From NCBI RefSeq assembly GCF_900119365.1, contig NZ_FPJO01000004.1, positions 62,001 to 126,000 of the forward strand: 64,000 bases of DNA, read 5' to 3'. Below are positions 42,338-51,618 of the stretch, in pieces (the stretch's first letter is position 1; the number at the start of each line of letters is the position of its first letter). The stretch is from Streptomyces atratus. GTDB taxonomy: Bacteria > Actinomycetota > Actinomycetes > Streptomycetales > Streptomycetaceae. The notes below the pieces were generated by a model that did not search any database, was not told the origin of the DNA, and worked only from the letters and a program-made list of their open reading frames with translations. Both the position numbers and the translations under genes were made by a program.

Positions 42338-43557
42338 ACAGGCCGGCCGTCGCCGTCACCGGCCTGGGCATGATCACCCCGGTCGGCAACGACACCGAAT
42401 CCACCTGGGAGGGTGTGTGCGCGGGCGTGTCACCGGCCCGGACCGTCGCCGAACTCGAAGGATGCGCGATCGACTTCGCGTGCGTGGTCGACGGCATCGA
42501 CCTGGACGCCGCGATCGGCGGCCGTGCGTCCTTCCGCATGGGGAAGTACGTGAAGCTCGCGGTGCTCGCGGCCCGGGAGGCGGTCGCCGACGCCGGGCTC
42601 GACCCGGCCGGATGGGAGAGCACCCGGGTCGCGGTGGTCGTCGGCACCAGCAGCGGGGGCTCCGCCTCGCTGACCGAGCAGGCGGTCGTGATGGACCGGC
42701 TCGGAGCCGGGGCCACCTCGCCCTCGGGCATCCTGCTCACCATTCCGAACATGCCCGCCGCCGAGATCGCGATCCAGCTGCGGGCCACCGGACCCAGCAT
42801 GGCCCCGTGCACCGCCTGCTCGTCCGGCGTCACCGCGCTCTCCGTCGCCCGCGACCTCCTGGTCACCGGGCAGTGCGACATCGCGATCGCCGGAGCCACC
42901 GAGTCGATCGTCTACCCGGTCGCCATGGCCGGGTTCGCCCGGTCCGGCGCCGGGGCCCGGAAGGACGGCGACCCGGCCGGGATCTGCCGGCCCTTCGCGG
43001 CAGACCGGGCCGGACTGGTCATGGGCGAGGGCGCGGCCGTCATGGTGCTGGAACGGACGGAGGACGCCCGGGCCCGGGGCGCGGCCCCACGGGCACTGCT
43101 CGCCGGAACCGGCGCCACCACCGACGCCCACCACCCCATCAGTCCGCATCCCTCCGGCGCGGTCGCCCAGGCGGCGGTAGAGGCCGCGCTGCGCGACGCG
43201 GGCTGGGCGGCCGAGGACGTCGAGCACGTCAACGCGCACGGCACGGCGACCCCGGTCAACGATGCCGCCGAGGCCGCCCTCATCGCCCGGGCCTTCCCGC
43301 ACCGGCCGCCCGTCACCGCCCCCAAGGGCGTACTGGGGCACTGCATGGGGGCGGCCGGAGCGATCGAGGCCGGACTCACCGTCCTCACGCTCCAGCGCGG
43401 AGTCGTCCCACCGATCGCCAACCTGGACGCCCCGGCGCCCGAGTTCGACATCGCATGCGTCACCAAGCAACCGCTGCGGCAGCCCATCCGGCGCGCCGTC
43501 AGCCATTCCTTCGGCTTCGGCGGGCACAACGCCGTGATCGCTCTTCAGCGTCCGTAG
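42334..43557 (+). CDS. FabF-type beta-ketoacyl-ACP synthase (second of two)
   Basis: A 407-residue condensing enzyme. C162 in CTACSSGVTAL, H302 in VNAHGTAT, K331 and H336 in APKGVLGHCMGAAG, and SHSFGFGGHN are all present, so it should be active. It shares the peculiar TTDAHHP segment and the VDGIDLDAAIGGR region with the first ketosynthase of the operon, pointing to duplication followed by divergence. Start ATG overlaps the ACP stop. It is the last operon gene; a cobalamin riboswitch begins about 95 bp downstream. Confidence 0.93.
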   Translation: MNRPAVAVTGLGMITPVGNDTESTWEGVCAGVSPARTVAELEGCAIDFACVVDGIDLDAAIGGRASFRMGKYVKLAVLAAREAVADAGLDPAGWESTRVAVVVGTSSGGSASLTEQAVVMDRLGAGATSPSGILLTIPNMPAAEIAIQLRATGPSMAPCTACSSGVTALSVARDLLVTGQCDIAIAGATESIVYPVAMAGFARSGAGARKDGDPAGICRPFAADRAGLVMGEGAAVMVLERTEDARARGAAPRALLAGTGATTDAHHPISPHPSGAVAQAAVEAALRDAGWAAEDVEHVNAHGTATPVNDAAEAALIARAFPHRPPVTAPKGVLGHCMGAAGAIEAGLTVLTLQRGVVPPIANLDAPAPEFDIACVTKQPLRQPIRRAVSHSFGFGGHNAVIALQRP

Positions 43558-43649
43558 GCATCCGGCAGGTGGTGCGACGGGAAACACAGCCCGGCGTACC
43601 ACCGGCCACACCCTCCGTGAGCTGCGCAGAGGCTCGTGATAGCTTGCCG

Positions 43650-43816
43650 GGGCCAGTCGAACTCCACGTAAGGGGTCAGGGAATCCGGTGCGAATCCGGA
43701 ACTGACGCGCAGCGGTGAGGGGGACGGGCGGGGCCACGGCCACTGGGACCACCCTCGGGTGTCCTGGGAAGGCGTCCCGTCCGAAGGAACCCGAGTCCGA
43801 AGACCTGCTGGCACCC
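43650..43816 (+). promoter_or_regulatory. Cobalamin (B12) riboswitch
   Basis: The sequence contains the conserved core elements in order: GGGAATCCGGTGCGAATCC (43679-43697), ACTGACGCGCAGCGGTGAGG (43701-43720), GCCACTGGGAC (43739-43749), TCCTGGGAAGG (43762-43772) and the B12 box GTCCGAAGACCTGC (43795-43808). It lies between the ketosynthase stop and a substrate-binding protein gene. It should repress the downstream transporter when adenosylcobalamin is plentiful. Ends are approximate. TGATAGCTT (43637-43645) is a possible -10 region. Confidence 0.9.
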
Positions 43817-43888
43817 GCGGCCCGGCACCGGGCCGCGGACTCCGTACAGCGGGCTCCGCGCATGAGCCCCGAGACGCAGAGGGGCCCC

Positions 43889-44929
43889 GTGCCGTCCATA
43901 GCCAGCCCTGTCCGCACCATGGCCCTGCTCTCGGCGGGACTCGTCCTGCTGACCGCCTGCGGAGACGGAGCCGGTGACTCCGCCGCGAAACCGGGCCCCG
44001 CGCACGGATACCCGGTGACACTGAAGAACTGCGGACGCACCGTCACCGTCGAAGCCGCCCCGCGGCGCGCCGTCCCGGTGGACCAGGGATCGACGGAGAT
44101 CCTGCTCTCCCTCGGCCTCGCCGACCGGCTGGCCGCCACCGCCACCTGGACCGACCCGGTGATGAAGGGCCTGGAGAAGGCCAACGCCCGGGTGCCCAGG
44201 ATCTCGGACAACCGGCCGTCGTCGGAGAAGGTCCTCGACCGCGAGCCCGACTTCGTCAGCGCGTCGTTCGCATCGACACTCGCCAAGGGCGGCGTCGCAC
44301 CGCGCGAACAGTTCGAGGAACTCGGCGTCCCCACCTACGTCTCGCCCGCCGACTGCACCGGCAAGGACAACAGCAAGGGCGGCGACGGCTCCCGTACCGC
44401 GCGGCTGACCATGGACAGCGTCTACGGCGAAGTGCGCGACCTGGCCCGGGTGTTCGGCGTACCGGAGCGCGGCGACGCGCTCGTGGCAAAGCTGCGGGCC
44501 CGGGTGAAGAAGGCTGCCGAGGGCGTCGACGCCTCCGGCGCCACCCTCCTGTACTGGTTCTCCGACTCCAAGTCCCCCTACCTGGCCGGTTGCTGCGGAG
44601 CGCCCGGAGTCATCACCGAGGAGCTCGGCGCGAAGAACGTCTTCGACGACACCCACGAGGAATGGCCCCAGATCAGCTGGGAGACCGTCGCCGACCGCAA
44701 TCCCGACATCCTGGTCGTCGGAGACCTGACCCGCAGGGCCCAGACCGCCGAGAGCGCCGCGAAGAAGATCGAGTTCCTGGAGTCCAACCCGGTCACGAAG
44801 AACATGGACGCCGTCAGGCACAAGCGGTACGTCCTGCTCAGCGGCCAGTCCATGAACCCGTCCATCCGGACGGTCGAGGGCGTCGAACGCGTCGCCGCCG
44901 GACTGCGCCGGTTCGGGTTCGCCGGGTGA
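43889..44929 (+). CDS. Corrinoid ABC transporter substrate-binding lipoprotein (BtuF-like)
   Basis: A 346-residue class III periplasmic-binding-type lipoprotein. The signal peptide reads VPSIASPVRTMALLSAGLVL with lipobox LTAC. VTLKNCGRTVTVEAAPRRAV and VDQGSTEILLSLGLADRLAA open the first lobe, a long helix joins the lobes, and LLYWFSDSKSPYLAGCCGAP with GAKNVFDD forms the second. The family binds siderophores or corrinoids; the riboswitch upstream points to cobalamin or cobinamide. GTG 43889 is chosen because AGAGGGG precedes it and gives a compact signal peptide; ATG 43862 is the alternative. Its stop overlaps the permease start (GTGA). Confidence 0.87.
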   Translation: MPSIASPVRTMALLSAGLVLLTACGDGAGDSAAKPGPAHGYPVTLKNCGRTVTVEAAPRRAVPVDQGSTEILLSLGLADRLAATATWTDPVMKGLEKANARVPRISDNRPSSEKVLDREPDFVSASFASTLAKGGVAPREQFEELGVPTYVSPADCTGKDNSKGGDGSRTARLTMDSVYGEVRDLARVFGVPERGDALVAKLRARVKKAAEGVDASGATLLYWFSDSKSPYLAGCCGAPGVITEELGAKNVFDDTHEEWPQISWETVADRNPDILVVGDLTRRAQTAESAAKKIEFLESNPVTKNMDAVRHKRYVLLSGQSMNPSIRTVEGVERVAAGLRRFGFAG

Positions 44930-46013
44930 CGGGGACCGAACGCGGCACCGCGGTGGCCGCGCCACCGGCCCCCGGCACCTCCGTCCGCGCCACCAAGGGC
45001 GTACGGACGCTGCGCGGCGGGGGCCTGTGGGCGTGCGGCATCGCGCTGCTCGCAGGCTCCGTCGCCCTCGCCGTCACCATCGGCCCCGCCCGGATCTCCG
45101 TGGCCGACGTCTGGTCCGCGGTCGCCTCCCACCTCGGCTGGGGCCAATCACGGCTCTCCCCGATCCGGGACGGCATCATCTGGAACCTGCGCATGCCGCG
45201 CACCCTGCTCGCCGCGGTGTGCGGCGCCGGACTCGCGGTGTGCGGGACCGTCATGCAGTCGCTGCTCCGCAACCCGCTTGCCGACCCGTTCGTCCTCGGG
45301 GTCTCCTCCGGGGCGTCCACCGGCGCGGTCGTGGTCGTCGTGCTCGGCGTCGGCGGGGGAGCGGTGTCGATCTCGACCGGTGCGTTCGCCGGGGCGCTCT
45401 GCTCGTTCGCCCTCGTGCTGCTGCTCAGCCACACCCTGGGCGGCACGACCGACCGGGTCGTGCTCTCCGGTGTCGCGGCCATGCAGCTGTTCTCCGCGCT
45501 CACCTCCTTCGTCGTGATGACCGCCGCCGACGCCGAGCAGACCCGCGGGGTGCTGTTCTGGCTGCTCGGCTCGCTCGCCGGGGTCGGCTGGATCGATGTG
45601 TGGATCTGCGCCGCCGTTCTCGTCGTGACGCTGCTGATCTGCCTGGGCCACGCCCGTACGCTCGACGCCTTCGCGTTCGGACAGGATGCCGCCGCGGCGC
45701 TCGGCGTCCATGTCGCGCGCACCCGGATCGTGCTGCTGTGCACCACTGCGCTGCTGACCGCCGCACTCGTCAGCTCGGCCGGTGCCATCGGCTTCGTCGG
45801 TCTGGTGCTGCCGCACGCCGCCCGCGCCCTCGCGGGTTCCGGGCACCGGCGGCTGCTGCCGGTCACGGCCCTGGCCGGGGCCGTGTTCCTGGTCTGGGTC
45901 GACACCCTCGCCAGGACGGTCCTCGACCCGCAGGAGGTGCCCGTGGGCGTGGTCACCGCGCTGATCGGCGTGCCCGCGTTCGTCGTGGTCCTCTACCGCA
46001 CCCGGAGGGCCAC

Positions 46014-46017
<4 letters not shown>
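44926..46017 (+). CDS. FecCD-type ABC transporter permease (corrinoid uptake)
   Basis: A 363-residue permease with about ten membrane helices. IIWNLRMPRTLLAAVCGAGL, CGTVMQSLLRNPLADPFVLG and GAIGFVGLVLPHAARALAG are the signatures of FecCD/BtuC proteins. GTG 44926 overlaps the stop of the binding-protein gene. The last residues overlap the ATPase start (ATGA). It is part of a riboswitch-controlled importer. Confidence 0.92.
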
Positions 46018-46811
<794 letters not shown>

Positions 46812-46841
46812 CGCCCGGCGGCGGGAGCCGCGAATGCGGTG

Positions 46842-46872
46842 GGGCGGACCCCGGCACTGCGCGGGTCCGCCC
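46842..46872. terminator. Stem-loop between the ABC operon and the PRC/DUF2382 gene
   Basis: A perfect 10-bp stem GGGCGGACCC / GGGTCCGCCC with an 11-nt loop lies between two converging genes and can terminate either. Confidence 0.6.
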
Positions 46873-46916
46873 TGGCTCTCCGGGTGCGGCCGTTCGCCGC
46901 GGTGTGCGGTACACGG

Positions 46917-47951
46917 TCAGCGGCGGCGTCCCCGGCCGAATTCTCCGCCCACGTCCTTGCCTCCGATGTCAGAGCCGTCCGCGTAGTCGATCTGTTCCTT
47001 GCGGAGTTCGGCGGAGACTTCCTTCTGCTCGGTCACCTTCTTCGTCTCCATCCGCACCCGCTCGACGGGCACGGTCTCCTTGTGCGTGGTCGGACGTTCC
47101 GCGTGCAGGGTGACCTCGACGTCCTGCTCACGGATGGCGGCACGTTCCGTGGTCTTCTCGCCGGGCTGGAGCGGCTCACGGATCAGGCGCACCTCTTCGT
47201 GCGTCACCGGCACGGTCCTGGTGACCTTCTCGGTGACGACGTACTTGTGCAGCCGCGCCTTTCCGCTCTCGTACTCCTCGGTGCCGACATGCAGTTGTTC
47301 CTCGGAACGGATCATCTCCTCCTTGCCGCCCAGGTCGGCCGAGGACCGCTCGGAGCCCGCCCCTGCGCCCGCGAGGGGCCGCGCGGTGCCGGCCGCGCCG
47401 GTGTCGCGGTGCCTGCCCTGGCCCGTGCCGGTGCCGCCGGCGATGCCGGACGAGGTGGTGCGGGCCGTGCCCGTGCCGGTCATGGCCGACTTGTCGGACC
47501 CGGTGGTGCGTCCGGTGCCGGCCGCACCCGCGGCCCCGGCGGCTCCCGCCGCTCCCATGGCCGTGGTGCCCGTCCCGGACGCCGTAGTGGTTCCCGGGTC
47601 CGCGCGGCCGCCCAGCTTGGCCGTGGTGTTCCTGGCGAGGCCGTAGTGCTTGTAGAGCTCCTCCTCCTCCGCCACGGACAGATGCGCGTCCGCGTCCACC
47701 CGGGGGGCTTCCTTGACACGGTCCTTCGGATGCGAGATGTGCAGATCGGATCCCACACGGCGGGCTCCGGCAAGCGGAACGAAGCTCTCCTTCATGCCGA
47801 ACAGGCCGGTCTTCACCGTGATCCAGTCCGGCCGGCCGGTGTTGTCGTCGACATACACCCGGCCCACACTGCCGACCTTCTCGCCGTCGGTGTCGTACAC
47901 CGTCAGGCCGTCGAGCTCTCCGGAATCCGTGAAACCGTCAGCGGCTGCCAT
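46917..47951 (-). CDS. PRC-barrel and DUF2382 domain protein
   Basis: A 344-residue soluble protein. Residues about 10-75 form a PRC barrel (GLTVYDTDGEKVGSVGRVYV, RPDWITVKTGLFG). A Gly/Ala/Thr-rich low-complexity linker (AAGAAGAAGAAGTG) occupies about 125-220. The C-terminal DUF2382 domain has EEQLHVGTEEYESGKARLHK, YVVTEKVTRTVPVTHEEVRL and ETVPVERVRMETKKVTEQKE. These proteins are commonly stress-induced in Streptomyces and Deinococcus-like organisms; molecular function is unknown. GAGGAGGA precedes the ATG at 47951. Not obviously linked to the neighbouring B12 genes. Confidence 0.87.
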   Translation of the reverse strand: MAAADGFTDSGELDGLTVYDTDGEKVGSVGRVYVDDNTGRPDWITVKTGLFGMKESFVPLAGARRVGSDLHISHPKDRVKEAPRVDADAHLSVAEEEELYKHYGLARNTTAKLGGRADPGTTTASGTGTTAMGAAGAAGAAGAAGTGRTTGSDKSAMTGTGTARTTSSGIAGGTGTGQGRHRDTGAAGTARPLAGAGAGSERSSADLGGKEEMIRSEEQLHVGTEEYESGKARLHKYVVTEKVTRTVPVTHEEVRLIREPLQPGEKTTERAAIREQDVEVTLHAERPTTHKETVPVERVRMETKKVTEQKEVSAELRKEQIDYADGSDIGGKDVGGEFGRGRRR

Positions 47952-48211
47952 GACCGATTCCTCCTCGTCCGGGCGCGTCCTGTGGCTGAGGCCATCAGAG
48001 GAGGCGCGTCCGCATTCCATCGCGCCTCACCCGGATGGTCGCTGCAACCTCCCGGACCTCGGCGGTCCGGCGGTGGCCGCCTGCCACGGCGGTGTGCGCC
48101 CCGTTCCCGCTTTAGTCCATTCGGGTGAGGTGCAGGGGCTGTGCGCCGGATCGCCGGGCACTTCCCTTTCCGCCGCGCTCTCCCTCACGCACCGGCGGCC
48201 CGCCACCACCT

Positions 48212-48463
48212 GTGAACAGCACTTTCGCCGCTCGGAGGCGAATTGCCGGGAAACTGATCGTCGGGCTCGCCGCCAACGAGGTCCCCGTCGTCGCGGCCGT
48301 CTGTCACGACGACATGTACGTCGACCGCGAGCAGGCTCTCGTCACGGCCGACGCGGTCCGCGGTCTGCGTACCTGGGTCACCGACGCCTACGCCCACGAC
48401 GGGGTGCGTGCCGACGCCGCCGTACTGGACCGGCTGATCGCCATGGCCCGCGGCGAGGCCTGA
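48212..48463 (+). CDS. Hypothetical protein, possibly a gene fragment
   Basis: From GTG 48212 the frame reads KLIVGLAANEVPVVAAVCHD, DMYVDREQALVTADAVRGLR and TWVTDAYAHDGVRADAAVLD, ending 48463. Codon use looks coding, and the sequence has a folded-domain appearance (beta-alpha then helical end), but I recognise no family. No ribosome site precedes the GTG, and codons upstream look non-coding, so it may be the 3' end of a truncated gene. It lies 33 bp before cbiZ. Confidence 0.35.
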   Translation: MNSTFAARRRIAGKLIVGLAANEVPVVAAVCHDDMYVDREQALVTADAVRGLRTWVTDAYAHDGVRADAAVLDRLIAMARGEA

Positions 48464-48496
48464 CCGTCCGTCCCTCGCGGCGGAGCACACTCGGGA

Positions 48497-49240
48497 GTGC
48501 TCCACCCCGGCACATATGATCGACCGGCCACGTGCCGAAACGTCGTCCAGCCGCGCCACCGGGGGTGCCCCATCCGTTCCGTACGCAGCCGGCTGCCCGA
48601 ACAGCGCGGTGAACTGCTGGCCCGGCACGAGGACGGTGCGGACCTGCACCATCTGGTGTGGCGGCTCGGGCCGGGGTGGCGGGTCTGCTCCAGTGCCGTG
48701 CTCGGCGGCGGCATCGGCCCGCGCGACTGGATCCTCAACGCCCAGGTGCCCGGGGGCTACCCGCGCCTGGACCCCGACCACCATCTCGCCGAGATCGCCG
48801 CCGCCGAACACCTCACCGGCCCCGGCGCGGGGCTGATGACGGCCGCCGACGTCACCGCGTACACGGTCGCGGCCGACGAGGGCGTGACGGCGACCGCCAC
48901 TTGCGGACTCGGCGTACGCGGCTGGGCCGCCGCCCCGGCGCAGGGCACACCGGGGCCGCCGCGTCCGGGCACCGTCAACATTGTCGTCACCCTCCCCGTG
49001 CCGCTCTCCGACGCCGCACTCGTCAACGCCGTCGCCACGGCCACCGAGGCAAAGGTCCAGGCACTCCTGGACGCCGGCCTCGACTGCTCGGGCACCCCCA
49101 CGGACGCCGTCTGTGTTGCCGCCCCCTCCCCGGGACCCGCCCCCGCCGAACCCTTCGCGGGACCGCGCTCCCGCTGGGGCGCGCGACTCGCCAGGGCCGT
49201 GCACGCTGCCGTCCTCGAAGGCGCGCTCCGGCAATCCTGA
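48497..49240 (+). CDS. cbiZ: Adenosylcobinamide amidohydrolase
   Basis: A 247-residue protein with CbiZ features: LVWRLGPGWRVCSSAVLGGG, IGPRDWILNAQVPGGYPRLD, MTAADVTAYTVAADEGVTAT, then PGTVNIVVTLPVPLSDAALV and LLDAGLDCSGTPTDAVCVAA. CbiZ removes the aminopropanol linker of adenosylcobinamide and pseudocobalamins to give adenosylcobyric acid, which allows reuse of foreign corrinoids. This fits the riboswitch-controlled corrinoid importer 4 kb upstream. The start is uncertain: GTG 48497 lacks a good ribosome site and the first 40 residues are not conserved, so the real N-terminus could be nearer ELLARHEDG. Confidence 0.82.
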   Translation: MLHPGTYDRPATCRNVVQPRHRGCPIRSVRSRLPEQRGELLARHEDGADLHHLVWRLGPGWRVCSSAVLGGGIGPRDWILNAQVPGGYPRLDPDHHLAEIAAAEHLTGPGAGLMTAADVTAYTVAADEGVTATATCGLGVRGWAAAPAQGTPGPPRPGTVNIVVTLPVPLSDAALVNAVATATEAKVQALLDAGLDCSGTPTDAVCVAAPSPGPAPAEPFAGPRSRWGARLARAVHAAVLEGALRQS

Positions 49241-49294
49241 GAAGCGACAGTGCCGCGAGCCGACCCCGGCGCGGCCCACGAAGGGAGCCCCCGC

Positions 49295-50203
49295 ATGACA
49301 TCGAACGCTGCCGACGCCGCCCCGCAGCGGCCGGTCGTCGCCGTCCTCGGCACCGGAATCATGGGATCGGGAATGGCCCGGAGCCTCCTGAGGGCCGGGC
49401 TCGACGTCCGCGCCTGGAACCGTACGCACTCCAAGGCGGCCCCGCTCGCCGCCGACGGCGCCACGGTCACGGAGACGGCGGAGGAGGCCGTACGCGGTGC
49501 CGATGTCGTCCTCACCATGCTCAACGACGGCCCTTCCGTCGCCGCCGCGCTCGCCGCCGCGGCCGGGGGACTGCACGCCGGCCAGGTCCTGCTCCAGAGC
49601 TCGACGGTGGGGCCCGAGGCCACCGTCGATCTCGCACAGCGCACCGCGGACCTGGGCCCGGTCTATCTCGACGCACCGGTCTCCGGCACCAAACAGCCTG
49701 CGGAACAAGGTGCGTTGACCGTATTCGTCTCCGGCCCCTCCGCCGTCCGTGCGAAGGCCGAGCCCGTGCTGGACGCGATCGGGCAGCGCACGGTCTGGGT
49801 CGGCGAGGTCCCGGGAGCGGCCTCGCGACTGAAGCTGGTGGTGAACACCTGGGTGATCACCATGGTCAACAACATCGCGGAATGCCTCAACCTCGCGGAA
49901 GGGCTGGGCGTCGACCCGCAGACCTTCCTCGACGTCATGAAGGGCGGTCCGCTGGACTCCGCCTATCTGCAGGGCAAGTCCGCCGCGGTCCTCTCCGGAG
50001 ACCTCACCCCGAGCTTCACCCTGTCCACCGCACTCAAGGACACCCGCCTCATCCTGGACGCGGCGCGGTCCTCGGGGGTGCGGCTGGACCTGGTCGCGGC
50101 GTCGGCCGACCGCTTCGCGCGTGCCGAGGCGGCGGGGCACGGCGACGAGGACATGATCGCCACCTACTACGCGGGCCGCGCCCCGGAGAAGGACGGCGAC
50201 TGA
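49295..50203 (+). CDS. NAD(P)-dependent oxidoreductase (3-hydroxyisobutyrate dehydrogenase-like)
   Basis: A 302-residue beta-hydroxyacid dehydrogenase. VVAVLGTGIMGSGMARSLLR is the dinucleotide-binding motif, DAPVSGTKQPAEQGALTVFV the substrate loop, and LKLVVNTWVITMVNNIAECL holds the catalytic Lys and Asn. The substrate cannot be fixed from sequence. AAGGGAG precedes the ATG at 49295. Convergent with the sigma factor gene; not obviously connected to cbiZ. Confidence 0.9.
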   Translation: MTSNAADAAPQRPVVAVLGTGIMGSGMARSLLRAGLDVRAWNRTHSKAAPLAADGATVTETAEEAVRGADVVLTMLNDGPSVAAALAAAAGGLHAGQVLLQSSTVGPEATVDLAQRTADLGPVYLDAPVSGTKQPAEQGALTVFVSGPSAVRAKAEPVLDAIGQRTVWVGEVPGAASRLKLVVNTWVITMVNNIAECLNLAEGLGVDPQTFLDVMKGGPLDSAYLQGKSAAVLSGDLTPSFTLSTALKDTRLILDAARSSGVRLDLVAASADRFARAEAAGHGDEDMIATYYAGRAPEKDGD

Positions 50204-50260
50204 GCCCGCCCGGCCTGCCGACCCGTCATGGCCCGGACGAGGGGCCCCGGGCGGGCGGGG

Positions 50261-51226
50261 TCACTCCTCGACGAGCATCCCGCTGCGGAGCTTCCGCAGG
50301 ATCCTGCTGAGCAGCCGCGACACGTGCATCTGCGAGATGCCGAGCTCCGCGCCGATCCGGGACTGTGTCATCTCCTGGCCGAAACGCATGTCGATGATGC
50401 GGCGCTCGCGAGCGTCGAGACAGCCCAGCAGCGGTGCGAGCGCATGCAGATTCTCGACCGTCTCCAGGGCGGGATCCGGACCGCCCAGGACATCGGCGAA
50501 GGTGCGTCCCGGGGCGTGCAGCCGTCCCGCCTCCGACGGATCGGCCGGCACGTCCAGCGAGCCCGCCGCATACCCGTTGGCCGCCACGATGCCCTCGTTG
50601 ACCTCGTCCTCGCTCAGCCCCAGCTGCTCGGCCAGCTCCGGGACCGTGGGGTCGCGGTCGAGCTCCGTGACGAGCGACTCCTTGGTCCGGGCGATGTCGA
50701 CCCGCAACTCCTGGAGCCGGCGCGGGACATGCACGGCCCAGGTGGTGTCGCGGAAGAATCGTTTGATCTCCCCGGTGATGTACGGGACCGCGAAGGAGGT
50801 GAACTCGACCTCGCGGGAGAGTTCGAACCGGTCGATGGCCTTGATCAGCCCGATGGTGCCGACCTGGACGATGTCCTCCATGTCGCCGCCGCCCCGGCTG
50901 CGGAACCGTCCGGCGGCGAACCGTACGAGGGAGAGGTTCATCTCGATGAGGGTGTTCCGCGCGTACTGATGGGCGGGGGTCCCCTCCTCCAGGGTCTGGA
51001 GGCGGGCGAAGAACAGCCTGGACAGTTCGCGCGCGTCACCTGGGGCGATCTTCCCCGCGTCCTCGATCCACGGCAGGCCGCCGGTGTCCCCGGCCGTCGC
51101 CGTGACCTCGGCGGGTACGGCGTAGGCCGCCGGGTCCGCGCCGGTGCCGGCCGGCCCGTCCACCGGTACCGGGCGGGCACTCTCCGCTCTCTGCGCAGCG
51201 GCGGTCCGCGCAGTGTGCGCCGTCAT
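50261..51226 (-). CDS. SigF/SigB-type RNA polymerase sigma factor
   Basis: A 321-residue group 3 sigma factor of the stress/sporulation kind. After a variable N-terminus, region 2 has NLSLVRFAAGRFRSRGGGDM, EDIVQVGTIGLIKAIDRFEL and EFTSFAVPYITGEIKRFFRD. Region 3 includes ELAEQLGLSEDEVNEGI, and region 4 has LDARERRIIDMRFGQEMTQS and IGISQ-type LGISQMHVSRLLSRILRKL. Such sigma factors are controlled by anti-sigma kinases and PP2C phosphatases, two of which are encoded in this window (19929 and 54929), though none is adjacent. The ATG at 51226 is chosen over 51268. Confidence 0.94.
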   Translation of the reverse strand: MTAHTARTAAAQRAESARPVPVDGPAGTGADPAAYAVPAEVTATAGDTGGLPWIEDAGKIAPGDARELSRLFFARLQTLEEGTPAHQYARNTLIEMNLSLVRFAAGRFRSRGGGDMEDIVQVGTIGLIKAIDRFELSREVEFTSFAVPYITGEIKRFFRDTTWAVHVPRRLQELRVDIARTKESLVTELDRDPTVPELAEQLGLSEDEVNEGIVAANGYAAGSLDVPADPSEAGRLHAPGRTFADVLGGPDPALETVENLHALAPLLGCLDARERRIIDMRFGQEMTQSRIGAELGISQMHVSRLLSRILRKLRSGMLVEE

Positions 51227-51422
51227 CTCGTCACACTCCCCTGGTCGTAGCCCGTGAGGTGTATGCACCTGCCCCCGAAGGCGAATCCCATGCGGAAAAG
51301 CGGAAGTTGATCAGGTCACACGGCAGCTGTGGCCGGGAATCGTCGTGATCCCCCGTCAGGTCCCCGTGGCCGGGCGCGCGGGAGTACGCGTGGGACAGCG
51401 GAAACACGTGTGGGACAGCAGA

Positions 51423-51459
51423 ACCGCCCCACCGGTACGGGGGAGCCCGGTGGGGCGGT
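51423..51459. terminator. Strong stem-loop in the 392-bp gap upstream of the sigma factor gene
   Basis: A perfect 13-bp stem ACCGCCCCACCGG / CCGGTGGGGCGGT with an 11-nt loop lies in 51227-51618, between the sigma factor start and the stop of the minus-strand membrane protein gene. It probably terminates the latter. The gap also holds two direct repeats GTGGGACAGC (about 51392 and 51411) and a small palindrome AGGTGTATGCACCT (51258-51271), near the sigma factor start; I see no gene in it. Confidence 0.55.
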
Positions 51460-51618
51460 CGCTCACCAGACTGCCACAGCCGACAGGGCAATGGGGACCG
51501 ATCGACGCATATCCAGCGGTAGTTGAGTCGAAATCGACGGTGCTCGGACTTCGGTGGAGCACGTTCGGGAGAAAGCACGGCAACTTCCGCCGGAGGACGG
51601 CACCCGCGCTCCACCAGC

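Noticed and set aside
38652..43557. Reading the two ketosynthases as KS-alpha and chain-length factor of a type II PKS
   Set aside because: Both keep the catalytic Cys and His residues; a chain-length factor would have lost the Cys.
46917..47951. PRC/DUF2382 gene as part of the corrinoid system
   Set aside because: It sits between the transporter and cbiZ but is on the opposite strand behind a terminator and belongs to a stress-protein family found in many unrelated contexts.
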